Assembly (NCBI GenBank): GCA_018825865.1
Contig: JAHKAF010000073.1
Location: forward strand, 1-11,453
DNA length: 11,453 nt
Source: Nanobdellota archaeon
GTDB taxonomy: Archaea; Nanobdellota; Nanobdellia; Pacearchaeales; GW2011-AR1
Reading direction: 5' to 3'
A program made the translations under genes and the position numbers. This document shows positions 1 to 6,073 of the stretch, piece by piece. The notes beneath the pieces were generated by a model that was given only the letters and a program-made list of their open reading frames with translations, made no database searches and was not told the DNA's origin. How positions within the stretch are numbered: the stretch's first letter is position 1; every line of letters begins with the position of its first letter.

Positions 1-70
1 TGAAATGTCAATAGAATCTAAGGCATTTAATAGGAAGATATTTTAAATTCTTCTGAGGATTATGGAATGA

Positions 71-80
71 TTTTTATACT
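71..80 (+). promoter_or_regulatory. TATA-like box of the first operon
   Basis: TTTTTATACT is centred about 24 bp before the ATG at 100, the spacing expected of an archaeal TATA box driving a leaderless transcript. It lies downstream of the alternative ATG at 67, which argues against that earlier start. Confidence 0.6.
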
Positions 81-99
81 TCTTATTTTTTTCTTTGTT

Positions 100-993
100 A
101 TGAATAAAAAGTACATAGTCTTGTTTTCGAATGGTTTGGATAGTCGGCTTGTAGTGAAAATTATGCAAAAGAAAAAATATGAGATTGTTGCTTTGTTCTT
201 TAAACTGCCTTTTAGTAAGGATGTTGAGAATGAGGTAAAGAAATTTGTTAAGGAGAATAAAGTAAAATTGAAGTTGTTTGATTGCACTAAAGGTAAACTT
301 CTTAAGGAATATCTTAAAATTATTAAGAAAGCTGAACATGGAATTGGAACAGGGATTAATCCTTGTATTGATTGCAAGATATTTATGCTGAAGAAGGCAA
401 GGGAATTTGCCGACGATAAAGGGGTTGAATTGGTTGCTACTGGAGAAGTTTTTGGACAGAGGCCGATGTCACAGACAAAGAAAGCAATGGAAATTATTGA
501 GGAGAAATCTGGATTGAAAGGAAGGATTGTTAGGCCTCTTTCCGAGGTTGGGGCTTTGGGAAGAAGACGAGGGAAACAAATAGTTCTTGCGAAAAAATTT
601 AAATTAGAATATCCGCATCCTGCTGGAGGTTGTTTGCTTTGTGAGAGAGAGTTGAAGAAAAGGTTGGGCTATTTGTTAGATAGGGGGTTGAACAGCGACG
701 AGATTAGGTTAGTTAATGTTGGAAGACACTTTCTTATAGACAATGTTTGGGTTGTTTTAGGAAGGAATAAAGAAGAGAATAAGATTATTGAAAGTGTTAG
801 CACCGCTCGGTGTACCCGCAAAGCACTGAATGAAGGGGCAAGCGCAATTGTGCCGGATTATATTGGTCCTAGTGCTTTGATATTAGATAAATGTGATGAA
901 AAACTATTTGGGATTGTAAATGATTTAATCAAAGCATATTCTAAAAAAGGTTCATTAAAATATAGAAAGAAGTTTGATGGGTGGAAGTTATAA
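100..993 (+). CDS. PP-loop tRNA thiouridylase-like protein with NFACT-R-like C-terminal domain
   Basis: Probably an ATP-dependent sulfur-transfer enzyme acting on a tRNA uridine (MnmA/ThiI-type PP-loop fold). Start 100 gives 297 residues. An in-frame ATG at 67 would add 11 hydrophobic residues but lies upstream of the TATA box. Visible motifs, numbered from 100: a PP-loop SNGLDS at 10-15 (usual form SGGxDS, so Asn replaces the first Gly); NPCIDCK with Cys89 and Cys92, the position of the catalytic Cys of MnmA-like enzymes; an ATGE segment about 30 residues later; and GGCLLC near residues 178-183. The C-terminal third, with VGRHF...VVLGRNKEEN, resembles the NFACT-R (DUF814) domain seen fused to such enzymes. 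An insertion of roughly 10 residues follows the GRNKEEN segment, where a GC-rich hairpin sits (801-817). The gene overlaps no upstream gene and its TAA is directly followed by the next ATG. The target base is not determinable from sequence. Confidence 0.75.
   Translation: MNKKYIVLFSNGLDSRLVVKIMQKKKYEIVALFFKLPFSKDVENEVKKFVKENKVKLKLFDCTKGKLLKEYLKIIKKAEHGIGTGINPCIDCKIFMLKKAREFADDKGVELVATGEVFGQRPMSQTKKAMEIIEEKSGLKGRIVRPLSEVGALGRRRGKQIVLAKKFKLEYPHPAGGCLLCERELKKRLGYLLDRGLNSDEIRLVNVGRHFLIDNVWVVLGRNKEENKIIESVSTARCTRKALNEGASAIVPDYIGPSALILDKCDEKLFGIVNDLIKAYSKKGSLKYRKKFDGWKL
797..828 (+). repeat. In-frame palindromic element in the NFACT-R-like domain
   Basis: CACC-GCTC-GGTG (801-812) forms a 4-bp hairpin immediately followed by TACCC (813-817) and GCAAAG. 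The same layout, hairpin then TAYCCC or TATACCC, occurs at 1499-1516 and 11420-11438. It encodes about ten residues (STARCTRKA) between the GRNKEEN and EGASAIVPD segments, where NFACT-R domains normally have about eight residues in total. It keeps the reading frame. Confidence 0.55.
979..984 (+). promoter_or_regulatory. Shine-Dalgarno-like site deciding the internal operon start
   Basis: GGGTGG lies about 10 bases before ATG 995 and within the end of the preceding gene. It is the only clear ribosome-binding-like site in the window, which fits 995 being translated from an internal position of a polycistronic mRNA rather than from a leaderless 5' end. Confidence 0.45.
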
Positions 994-994
994 A

Positions 995-1672
995 ATGTGC
1001 AGAGCATGCGAAACAAAACCAGTGTATGAATTTACTAACCAGCGGAAGCTTTGCCGTCGGTGCTTTATTAATTGGTTTCAGAAAAAGTTTCTTTATACGA
1101 TTAGGAAGTTTAAGATGATTCAACAAGGAGATGTTGTAGGATATTTTGGAGGAGATCATTTTAGATTTATTGTTCTGGAAGAAATGTTAAAAATTATCCT
1201 TCAAAAAAGAGATATTAAGTTGGTGAAACTCCCAAAAAGTAAAGATACTCTTGCCGTACTCTCAAAAAAATTAAAGATAGATTCAATAGCATGTCCAACA
1301 ACTTGTGATCTGGGAGCAATATATATTATTTCTGAAATAATCAAAGGAGAGACGAATGATTTAATTAAAGAAGCAAAACCTGTTGAGTATTTGACAAAAA
1401 CATCTAAATTTATAAAACCATTATATTTATTTCTCGACGAGGAAGTCCTGTTGTACGCTAAGCTAAAGAAGTTGAGGTTTGTTAAAGCAAAGAATGTGCG
1501 CAGTTCTGCGTATCCCAATACCCTAAAGGGCATAAAGGAGGGACAAGATCCCAAAACACAAAATGTAGGGGTAAAAAAGGATAAAATAAGTATGTTTGTC
1601 GACGAACTTGAGAAAAAACATCCTGAAGTTAAGCGTGCTGTTGTTAATTGGATGTTAGGGTTGGGGGGTTAA
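995..1672 (+). CDS. Degenerate NcsA/Ctu1-like tRNA thiolase homologue (probably non-catalytic)
   Basis: 225 residues, clearly built on the NcsA/TtuA/Ctu1 plan. It has an N-terminal zinc finger (Cys2, Cys5, Cys20, Cys23), the typical TIRKF...I..GD stretch, then the PP-loop position. There the usual SGGKDS reads FGGDHF (51-56), so the ATP-binding signature is lost. The segment matching the family's ATGHNLDDEAQ...RGD reads ACPTTCDLGA...IKGE (99-119). The middle region that normally carries the catalytic CxxC is shortened, and the third catalytic Cys (usually in CPYA) is missing, replaced by an inserted stretch at about 168-190. The C-terminal IKPLY, EVLLYA and ELEKKHPEVKR motifs remain. Start 995 directly follows the upstream TAA and is preceded by GGGTGG (979-984), a plausible Shine-Dalgarno; TTG 974 or ATG 977 are less likely. 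It may be a structural partner of an active thiolase, as Ctu2/Ncs2 is in eukaryotes (inference). Confidence 0.7.
   Translation: MCRACETKPVYEFTNQRKLCRRCFINWFQKKFLYTIRKFKMIQQGDVVGYFGGDHFRFIVLEEMLKIILQKRDIKLVKLPKSKDTLAVLSKKLKIDSIACPTTCDLGAIYIISEIIKGETNDLIKEAKPVEYLTKTSKFIKPLYLFLDEEVLLYAKLKKLRFVKAKNVRSSAYPNTLKGIKEGQDPKTQNVGVKKDKISMFVDELEKKHPEVKRAVVNWMLGLGG
1499..1536 (+). repeat. In-frame palindromic element plus copy 1 of the 19-bp repeat
   Basis: CGCAG-TT-CTGCG (1499-1510) is a perfect 5-bp hairpin, followed by TATCCC (1511-1516) and then ATACCCTAAAGGGCATAAA (1518-1536). The 19-mer recurs at 9683-9701 and 9780-9798 with two differences at most. Here it is translated in frame (about residues 168-181 of the degenerate thiolase), at the site where the active relatives carry a catalytic Cys. 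Confidence 0.75.
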
Positions 1673-3706
1673 TTACGCTGGTCTCTTTTTATCCCTGTCT
1701 AAACTTTCTAAAAAATTATCCAGAAACTTCTTATGTTCTTCTGTTTTCTTCATTTCTTTTATTGTGAAATAAGTTATTTTTCTTTCTTTATCCTCGTGTT
1801 TTTCGGTTTTTGCTAATGTACTTATCTTATTCTTTAGATTTTCCCCGAGGAAAACATCCCCTTTAGAAATTGTAGCTATTTTTTTCGCTGTTGTAATTAA
1901 TGTTCCCATGCTCATAAACTTTAAACCATATTTGTCTTGATTAGCAATAATTGTTCCATAATCTAATGAGATTCCAAAATCTATTTTTTGTTTGGATAAT
2001 TTATTATGTTTATCTAACGCCTCTTTAATCATTTGTGTGGTTTCTAGAGCATTCTTTTCGTTGTTAAAAGTTCTTGTCTTTACTGGAGCAAAAATGAAGA
2101 ACAAGTTTTCTTGATTGTCATAAGTTGCAGCTTTTCTTCCTTCTGCAAGATTTACTATATTTTGAATAGTCTCCTGTGCATTACCTTTTTGAGATTCAAT
2201 TTCTTTAAGGTTCTTTATTTTTAAACAAATTAAACTTATGTTCTGTTTATCTCCCTTGATTGATAAAGAAAGTTCTGCTTTGTTTTTAGAATTGATTAAT
2301 GATTCTTTAGTTTGTTGAGAAGGACTGATTTTGTCTTTTTTTTTAAAATATTCTGGAATATATCCAAAGAAACTTCTTTTATAACCTTTTTTATATACGA
2401 GAAAAGCAATAAAACCCATTATTCCTATTATGAAAATCCATACAAAAGGATACCTAACGAGAGTTAAGACTGCTCCTGATGCCTCTTTCACGCTTATCGC
2501 TTTTCCAGTCAGCATCACGCTTTGTTCTATTTTATCCTCACCATCTGCAAGAATCTTTACCTGATATTCTCCATCTGGAGCAGATAATAAATACTTTTGT
2601 GATTCATCAATCTTAAGAGTAACATCAATATTTACAGATTCATTTCCTATATTTATCTGAACTGATTTATTATAAAATACATTTCCTGTATTAGTTATCA
2701 CAACAGTTTTATTGATTATATCAACTTTCACTTGTTCTTTTTTAATAATCTCAAAGCTTGCCTCGTTTGTTATTTTATTTGAAACAGCGACGACAGTCCA
2801 TTCTGAAGGGGATTCTTTGTATAATATTGGAATCTCAAGAAATTCATTTGTTGGTTTTTCAGTTTGCTCTAAAATAGTATCTATGTTATTTTTTACAGTG
2901 ATAATTGCTGTAGAACTAATTGGCTCTCCAGTTTGGTCACGAAGTATTGCTTTAACTTTCATAGATGTCCCTGGCTCAACATTTGGATTTTCGAATACTA
3001 TTTCTAGGTTTGTTGGGATTTGCTTTATGGCAATTTCATAACTTCCACTTCCTTGATTTGTAATTTCACCATCATATTTATCTTTTTCATAAACATATAA
3101 TTTTACAGAATATATCCCTGCTGCCATGTCCTTCGGTACTGGGAAACTTATGGAGAAATATCCGAGGTTGACTGTGTTTTGTATATCAATGCTCTCCCCC
3201 GAATCTTTATGAGTAAGATTTATCTCTACAATTCCTTGAACTAATTCTCCATTTTCTTTTTTCGCATTTCCCTCAATAGTCAGTGTTTCTTCAGGTGCAA
3301 ATTCTAGCAATTCTGTTTCTGGCTCTATTATTATTGAATCTGAAATTTTAAATTCATTTGTAAGGATATACACCTCTCCTAATTGAGATTTTATTTTACA
3401 GTCACCAGTAGATTTTCCTAATCTCTTAGAATTTAAGATTATTTTAGCATTGATTAATTCTTCTGATCCTGAATTGATTAGCATATCTTTTTTAAAAACT
3501 TCTGTTGAAATCCCGTTACAAATTAAATACATATAAAAAGTATTTCTAATGTCAGTATTAGTTGACACCTTTACTGGGATGTCGATAACATCTCCTAAAC
3601 TGTATAATTTCTCCACATTTGGTTGTTGATGATTAATCGAAATTGTGGCAGATACGAAAGACACCATCATTATTACAAAAATTATTGCGATTACTCCTCT
3701 TTTCAT
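1673..3706 (-). CDS. Secreted, membrane-anchored Ig-like protein with a degenerate class III nucleotidyl-cyclase domain
   Basis: About 677 residues from ATG 3706. This start places a classic signal peptide first (MKRG, hydrophobic core, cleavage near VSA at about 20). The frame is open to an ATG at 3781, but that would put 25 residues before the signal peptide and overlap the promoter. Residues about 21-415 are beta-rich, with repeated Ig/CARDB-like segments (around 135-200, 233-290 and 325-390). A single membrane helix lies at about 417-438, followed by a basic stop-transfer (KKGYKR). The cytoplasmic part (about 487-650) follows the layout of class III adenylate/guanylate cyclases, with the core FGISLDYG, then GTLITTAKKIA, then ISKGDVFLGE. 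The metal Asp of the first strand (usually F.DI..FT) reads LKIKNL, and the second Asp position and the NxxxR pair are also lost. It is therefore probably a binding or pseudo-enzyme domain. No substrate can be named. Its last codon abuts the convergent operon. Confidence 0.6.
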   Translation of the reverse strand: MKRGVIAIIFVIMMVSFVSATISINHQQPNVEKLYSLGDVIDIPVKVSTNTDIRNTFYMYLICNGISTEVFKKDMLINSGSEELINAKIILNSKRLGKSTGDCKIKSQLGEVYILTNEFKISDSIIIEPETELLEFAPEETLTIEGNAKKENGELVQGIVEINLTHKDSGESIDIQNTVNLGYFSISFPVPKDMAAGIYSVKLYVYEKDKYDGEITNQGSGSYEIAIKQIPTNLEIVFENPNVEPGTSMKVKAILRDQTGEPISSTAIITVKNNIDTILEQTEKPTNEFLEIPILYKESPSEWTVVAVSNKITNEASFEIIKKEQVKVDIINKTVVITNTGNVFYNKSVQINIGNESVNIDVTLKIDESQKYLLSAPDGEYQVKILADGEDKIEQSVMLTGKAISVKEASGAVLTLVRYPFVWIFIIGIMGFIAFLVYKKGYKRSFFGYIPEYFKKKDKISPSQQTKESLINSKNKAELSLSIKGDKQNISLICLKIKNLKEIESQKGNAQETIQNIVNLAEGRKAATYDNQENLFFIFAPVKTRTFNNEKNALETTQMIKEALDKHNKLSKQKIDFGISLDYGTIIANQDKYGLKFMSMGTLITTAKKIATISKGDVFLGENLKNKISTLAKTEKHEDKERKITYFTIKEMKKTEEHKKFLDNFLESLDRDKKRPA
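1682..1690 (+). terminator. Possible T-rich terminator of the first operon
   Basis: CTCTTTTTA lies 10 bases past the stop codon of the degenerate thiolase gene. Archaeal RNA polymerase commonly terminates at short T-runs. It falls inside the convergent gene, so termination would occur within that gene's 3' end. Confidence 0.3.
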
Positions 3707-3737
3707 TTTCTTTTTTATGGAAATAATAGTCAAGATT

Positions 3738-3750
3738 GATTTATAAATAT
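3738..3750 (-). promoter_or_regulatory. TATA-like box of the membrane receptor-like gene
   Basis: Read on the minus strand, ATATTTATAAATC is centred about 38 bp before ATG 3706. That would give a short leader of roughly 12 nt. No better start codon lies nearer the predicted transcription start. Confidence 0.5.
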
Positions 3751-3770
3751 TTGGTGAGTTTTTGATAATG

Positions 3771-3778
3771 TTTAAAAA
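3771..3778 (+). promoter_or_regulatory. TATA-like box of trpS
   Basis: TTTAAAAA is centred about 25 bp before ATG 3800, which supports 3800 rather than the internal ATG 3866 as the translation start and thus includes the hairpin-encoded N-terminal extension in the protein. Confidence 0.5.
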
Positions 3779-3799
3779 CATCTTTATGTTTGTTTTGGT

Positions 3800-4975
3800 A
3801 TGAAAAAGAGATTGAAGAAACCGACTTCGTCGGACGCTCGCCGAACACAGTCGCTTCGCATAAAGATGGTGGTGAATCCGTGGGAAGTCTCGGGGGATAT
3901 TAATTATGAAAAGTTGATTAAGGAGTTTGGGATTAAGCCGCTCAAGAAATTGCCAGAGATTTTTGATAAGAATATTTTATTCAGGCGGAATGTTATTTTT
4001 GCACATAGAGATATTCAGAGAATTTTAGATGCGATTAAAAGTAAGAAAAAATTTGTGATGATGACTGGTTTGATGCCTTCGGGGAAGTTTCATCTTGGGC
4101 ATATGCTTTTGGCTCAGCAGATGATTTTTTATCAGAAACTTGGAGTTAAATTGTACATTGCTGTTGCTGACTTGGAGGCGTATAGTGCAAGAAATAAAAG
4201 TTTGAAGGAGTTGAGAGAAATTGCGATTGATCAGTATTTGTTAAATTATATTGCTCTTGGGCTTAGTCCAAAGAATTGCGATTTTTATTTTCAGAGCGAG
4301 AGGTCAGATAATGCTAAAAAATCTAATGCATATTATCGGCTTGCGTCTAATCTTTCTTCTTATGCGACATTCAATGAATTCAAGGCTATTTATGGAGATA
4401 TTTCTCCAGGGAAAATGAATGCTTCTATTTTGCAGGCTGCAGATATGCTTCATCCGCAATTGCCAGAATTTGAAGGAAAGCCACTTCCTGTTTTGGTTCC
4501 TGTAGGAATTGACCAAGACCCTCATTTGAGAATTGCACGAGATATTAGCAGAAGGTTTAAAGATTACAATTTTGTCCAATTAAGTTCAACTTATCATACA
4601 TTTCTCCCAGGATTGAAAGGCGGAGGAAAAATGTCCAGTAGCGACGAGAATTCGCTTATTGCAATGACAGACTCCCCTTCAGAAGTCAAAACTAAAATTA
4701 ACAAATATGCCTTTTCAGGAGGACAGCATACTGTTGAGGAGCATAGAAAGAAAGGAGGCAACCCTGATGTTGATGTTTCATTCCAATATTTGAGAATGTT
4801 CTTTGAACCCGACGATAAAAAACTGAAAGATATTTATGAAGATTATAAATCTGGGGCTTTGCTGACTGGTGAGTTAAAAGGAATTTTGATTGAAAAGATA
4901 AATGCTTTTTTGAAGAATCATCAAAAGCAGAGGATTTTGGCGAAGAAACAAGTTGGGAAGTTTTTGTATAGTTAA
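3800..4975 (+). CDS. trpS: Tryptophanyl-tRNA synthetase (archaeal type)
   Basis: Class I synthetase charging tRNA-Trp with tryptophan in the cytoplasm; 391 residues. The family signature VNPWEVSGDINYEKLIKEFG begins at about residue 25. The HIGH-type motif is HLGH at 98-101 within GLMPSGKFHLGHM, and the KMSKS-type motif is KMSSS at 277-281. The middle carries IADLEAY-like, FNEFKAIYGDISPGK and VPVGIDQDPHLR segments typical of the second archaeal TrpRS group. The end (FLKNHQKQR...KKQVGKF) is the usual one. Family members begin close to the VxPWEV motif; here about 22 extra residues precede it, and residues 8-22 come from a GC-rich hairpin element. The TATA box at 3771-3778 favours the long start, while ATG 3866 (Met23) is the alternative. 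Downstream of the divergent receptor-like gene with its own promoter. Confidence 0.96.
   Translation: MKKRLKKPTSSDARRTQSLRIKMVVNPWEVSGDINYEKLIKEFGIKPLKKLPEIFDKNILFRRNVIFAHRDIQRILDAIKSKKKFVMMTGLMPSGKFHLGHMLLAQQMIFYQKLGVKLYIAVADLEAYSARNKSLKELREIAIDQYLLNYIALGLSPKNCDFYFQSERSDNAKKSNAYYRLASNLSSYATFNEFKAIYGDISPGKMNASILQAADMLHPQLPEFEGKPLPVLVPVGIDQDPHLRIARDISRRFKDYNFVQLSSTYHTFLPGLKGGGKMSSSDENSLIAMTDSPSEVKTKINKYAFSGGQHTVEEHRKKGGNPDVDVSFQYLRMFFEPDDKKLKDIYEDYKSGALLTGELKGILIEKINAFLKNHQKQRILAKKQVGKFLYS
3821..3864 (+). repeat. In-frame palindromic element at the N-terminus of TrpRS
   Basis: CCGAC-TTC-GTCGG (3821-3833) is a perfect 5-bp hairpin followed by ACGCTCGC and CTTCGCATAAAG. The octamers ACGCTCGC and CTTCGCAT also occur in the repeat-rich intergenic region (9645-9652 and 9742-9749). 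The element is far richer in G+C than the gene around it and encodes residues 8-22, upstream of the conserved start of the family. Confidence 0.5.
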
Positions 4976-4982
4976 GGATAAC

Positions 4983-4994
4983 AATTTTTATTAA
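4983..4994 (+). promoter_or_regulatory. TATA-like box of the 142-residue gene
   Basis: AATTTTTATTAA is centred about 28 bp before ATG 5016. The same T-run may also end the trpS transcript, which stops at 4975. Confidence 0.45.
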
Positions 4995-5015
4995 TGTGAT
5001 TCGTTTAATCTTTAG

Positions 5016-5444
5016 ATGAGTTTATTGGCAGAGAGAGTGTTTCATGGTTTGATGAAGGTAAAAAAAGATAGGGGAGGAGATTATTATCTTCATGTTCTAA
5101 TGGATGGTGTTGAGAAGATTATCAACCCTTGTTGTGGGGTAGGAGGATTTAGGTATCATTGGTTAGAGGCGGTTGTTGAATCTGAGGGGATTGAAGTTGA
5201 TGAAACTTTGGGATTAACTTGTTCAAATAATTGTAGAGTTGCTAGTGCCCAAGGAAAAATGACACTTAACAGAGGAGAAAATGATGAATACCCTCAAGAT
5301 ATTAATATTAGAGTTTTTCCTTATGAATTGGGAAGATTACTTGAGAGAAAAGTAAATTATTTGATGACACGTCATGATGGCGAAAATAAAGTATGGATTT
5401 ATTTAGATGATGAATTCCCTCCAATAATTAATTTTAAAGTCTAA
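5016..5444 (+). CDS. Uncharacterised 142-residue protein with four clustered cysteines
   Basis: I do not recognise this family. It has no signal peptide or membrane segment. Cysteines occur as a CC pair (NPCCGVGG, about residues 38-39) and as CSNNC (about 69-73), some 30 residues apart, which could bind a metal, though the spacing fits no zinc ribbon I know. The C-terminal half is mixed and acidic (YLDDEFPP near the end). It has its own TATA box 28 bp upstream and appears to be leaderless. Its stop codon overlaps the stop of the convergent hydrolase gene. Base composition and spacing suggest a real gene, but no function can be assigned. Confidence 0.7.
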   Translation: MSLLAERVFHGLMKVKKDRGGDYYLHVLMDGVEKIINPCCGVGGFRYHWLEAVVESEGIEVDETLGLTCSNNCRVASAQGKMTLNRGENDEYPQDINIRVFPYELGRLLERKVNYLMTRHDGENKVWIYLDDEFPPIINFKV

Positions 5445-6016
5445 GCCTGTTTGTAAAATTGGTGTTTAAATCTTTTTGAGTTTATTGGAGTATATCCATC
5501 TAACCAACTTAATTTTTCAGGTTCGTTCTTTAATTCTTTTAATCTCCACTTTGCAACGTATGCAACTTGTCCTTTGTTAAAAATATCTAGTTTGCCTTCT
5601 ATGATTTTTCTTGCTATAAACAAACATTCATCCCATTTATTTGGTTCATATTTTTTAGGTGTAAGAACTTTTCTTAAATTTTTTCTGTTTTTTATTGTAG
5701 TTGGGCTGAAGCATTTGTATTGATTAGGATGTAATAAAACATTATTTAGAGAGCCTTTCCCAGTGTAGCTTTTTCCGTCGGTAATTCTGTTAATAGGAGT
5801 ATATCCTATCCAGACTCTTTCTTCCATCCCACAATCTCTCCCCTCCCCAAATATCATTTTTGCTAAAAGAATATCTTCTGGTTCATTGTATAACTCTTTA
5901 ACTTTCCTTTCAAGTTTTTCTTTTTCATTCCCTGCGAAAGCGAAAGGATTTCCTGTTAATAAAGTTCCTACTAAATAAATTCCTAATCCTGTTATAGCTG
6001 TTCTTCTATTCATCAT
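5441..6016 (-). CDS. Exported SleB/CwlJ-like cell-wall hydrolase homologue
   Basis: 191 residues. The N-terminus has twin arginines (NRR, 3-5), a hydrophobic stretch and an AFA-G cleavage-like site at 26-29, so it is predicted to be exported, possibly by the Tat route (the motif is only a partial match). Residues about 47-110 match the SleB/CwlJ hydrolase_2 pattern: DILLAKMIFGEGRD, where Glu58 occupies the likely catalytic position, then GYTPINRI and a short LNNVL..PNQYKCFSP segment corresponding to the family's VVYQPGQF region. In bacteria and phages this fold cuts peptidoglycan. An archaeon has no murein, so the substrate may be another cell's wall or a different envelope polymer (inference). 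Met1 and Met2 are adjacent, so the start is 6016 or 6013. It shares a single TATA-like element with the divergent thrS gene. Confidence 0.72.
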   Translation of the reverse strand: MMNRRTAITGLGIYLVGTLLTGNPFAFAGNEKEKLERKVKELYNEPEDILLAKMIFGEGRDCGMEERVWIGYTPINRITDGKSYTGKGSLNNVLLHPNQYKCFSPTTIKNRKNLRKVLTPKKYEPNKWDECLFIARKIIEGKLDIFNKGQVAYVAKWRLKELKNEPEKLSWLDGYTPINSKRFKHQFYKQA

Positions 6017-6041
6017 TTTAACCCGCTAATTTCATACAACT

Positions 6042-6054
6042 AATTTTATAAACC
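6042..6054. promoter_or_regulatory. Single TATA-like element between two divergent genes
   Basis: AATTTTATAAACC is centred 25 bp before thrS (ATG 6074) and about 33 bp before the hydrolase start at 6016 on the other strand. There is no second TATA-like box in the 57-bp gap, so one near-palindromic box may serve both directions. Confidence 0.5.
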
Positions 6055-6073
6055 TTTTCTCCTTATCTTTTTT

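Noticed and set aside
2..46. Open frame ending in TAA at 44-46, perhaps the tail of an upstream gene
   Set aside because: Only 14 codons are visible, with no recognisable motif, so it cannot be told from chance.
67..99. Upstream ATG for the first PP-loop protein
   Set aside because: It adds a hydrophobic stretch foreign to the family and lies before the TATA box at 71-80; ATG 100 is better placed.
2712..3041. Plus-strand open frame of about 109 codons
   Set aside because: It lies wholly antisense to the receptor-like gene, has no promoter and no recognisable domain.
3707..3781. Upstream ATG at 3781 for the receptor-like gene
   Set aside because: It would bury the signal peptide behind 25 residues and overlap the TATA box at 3738-3750.
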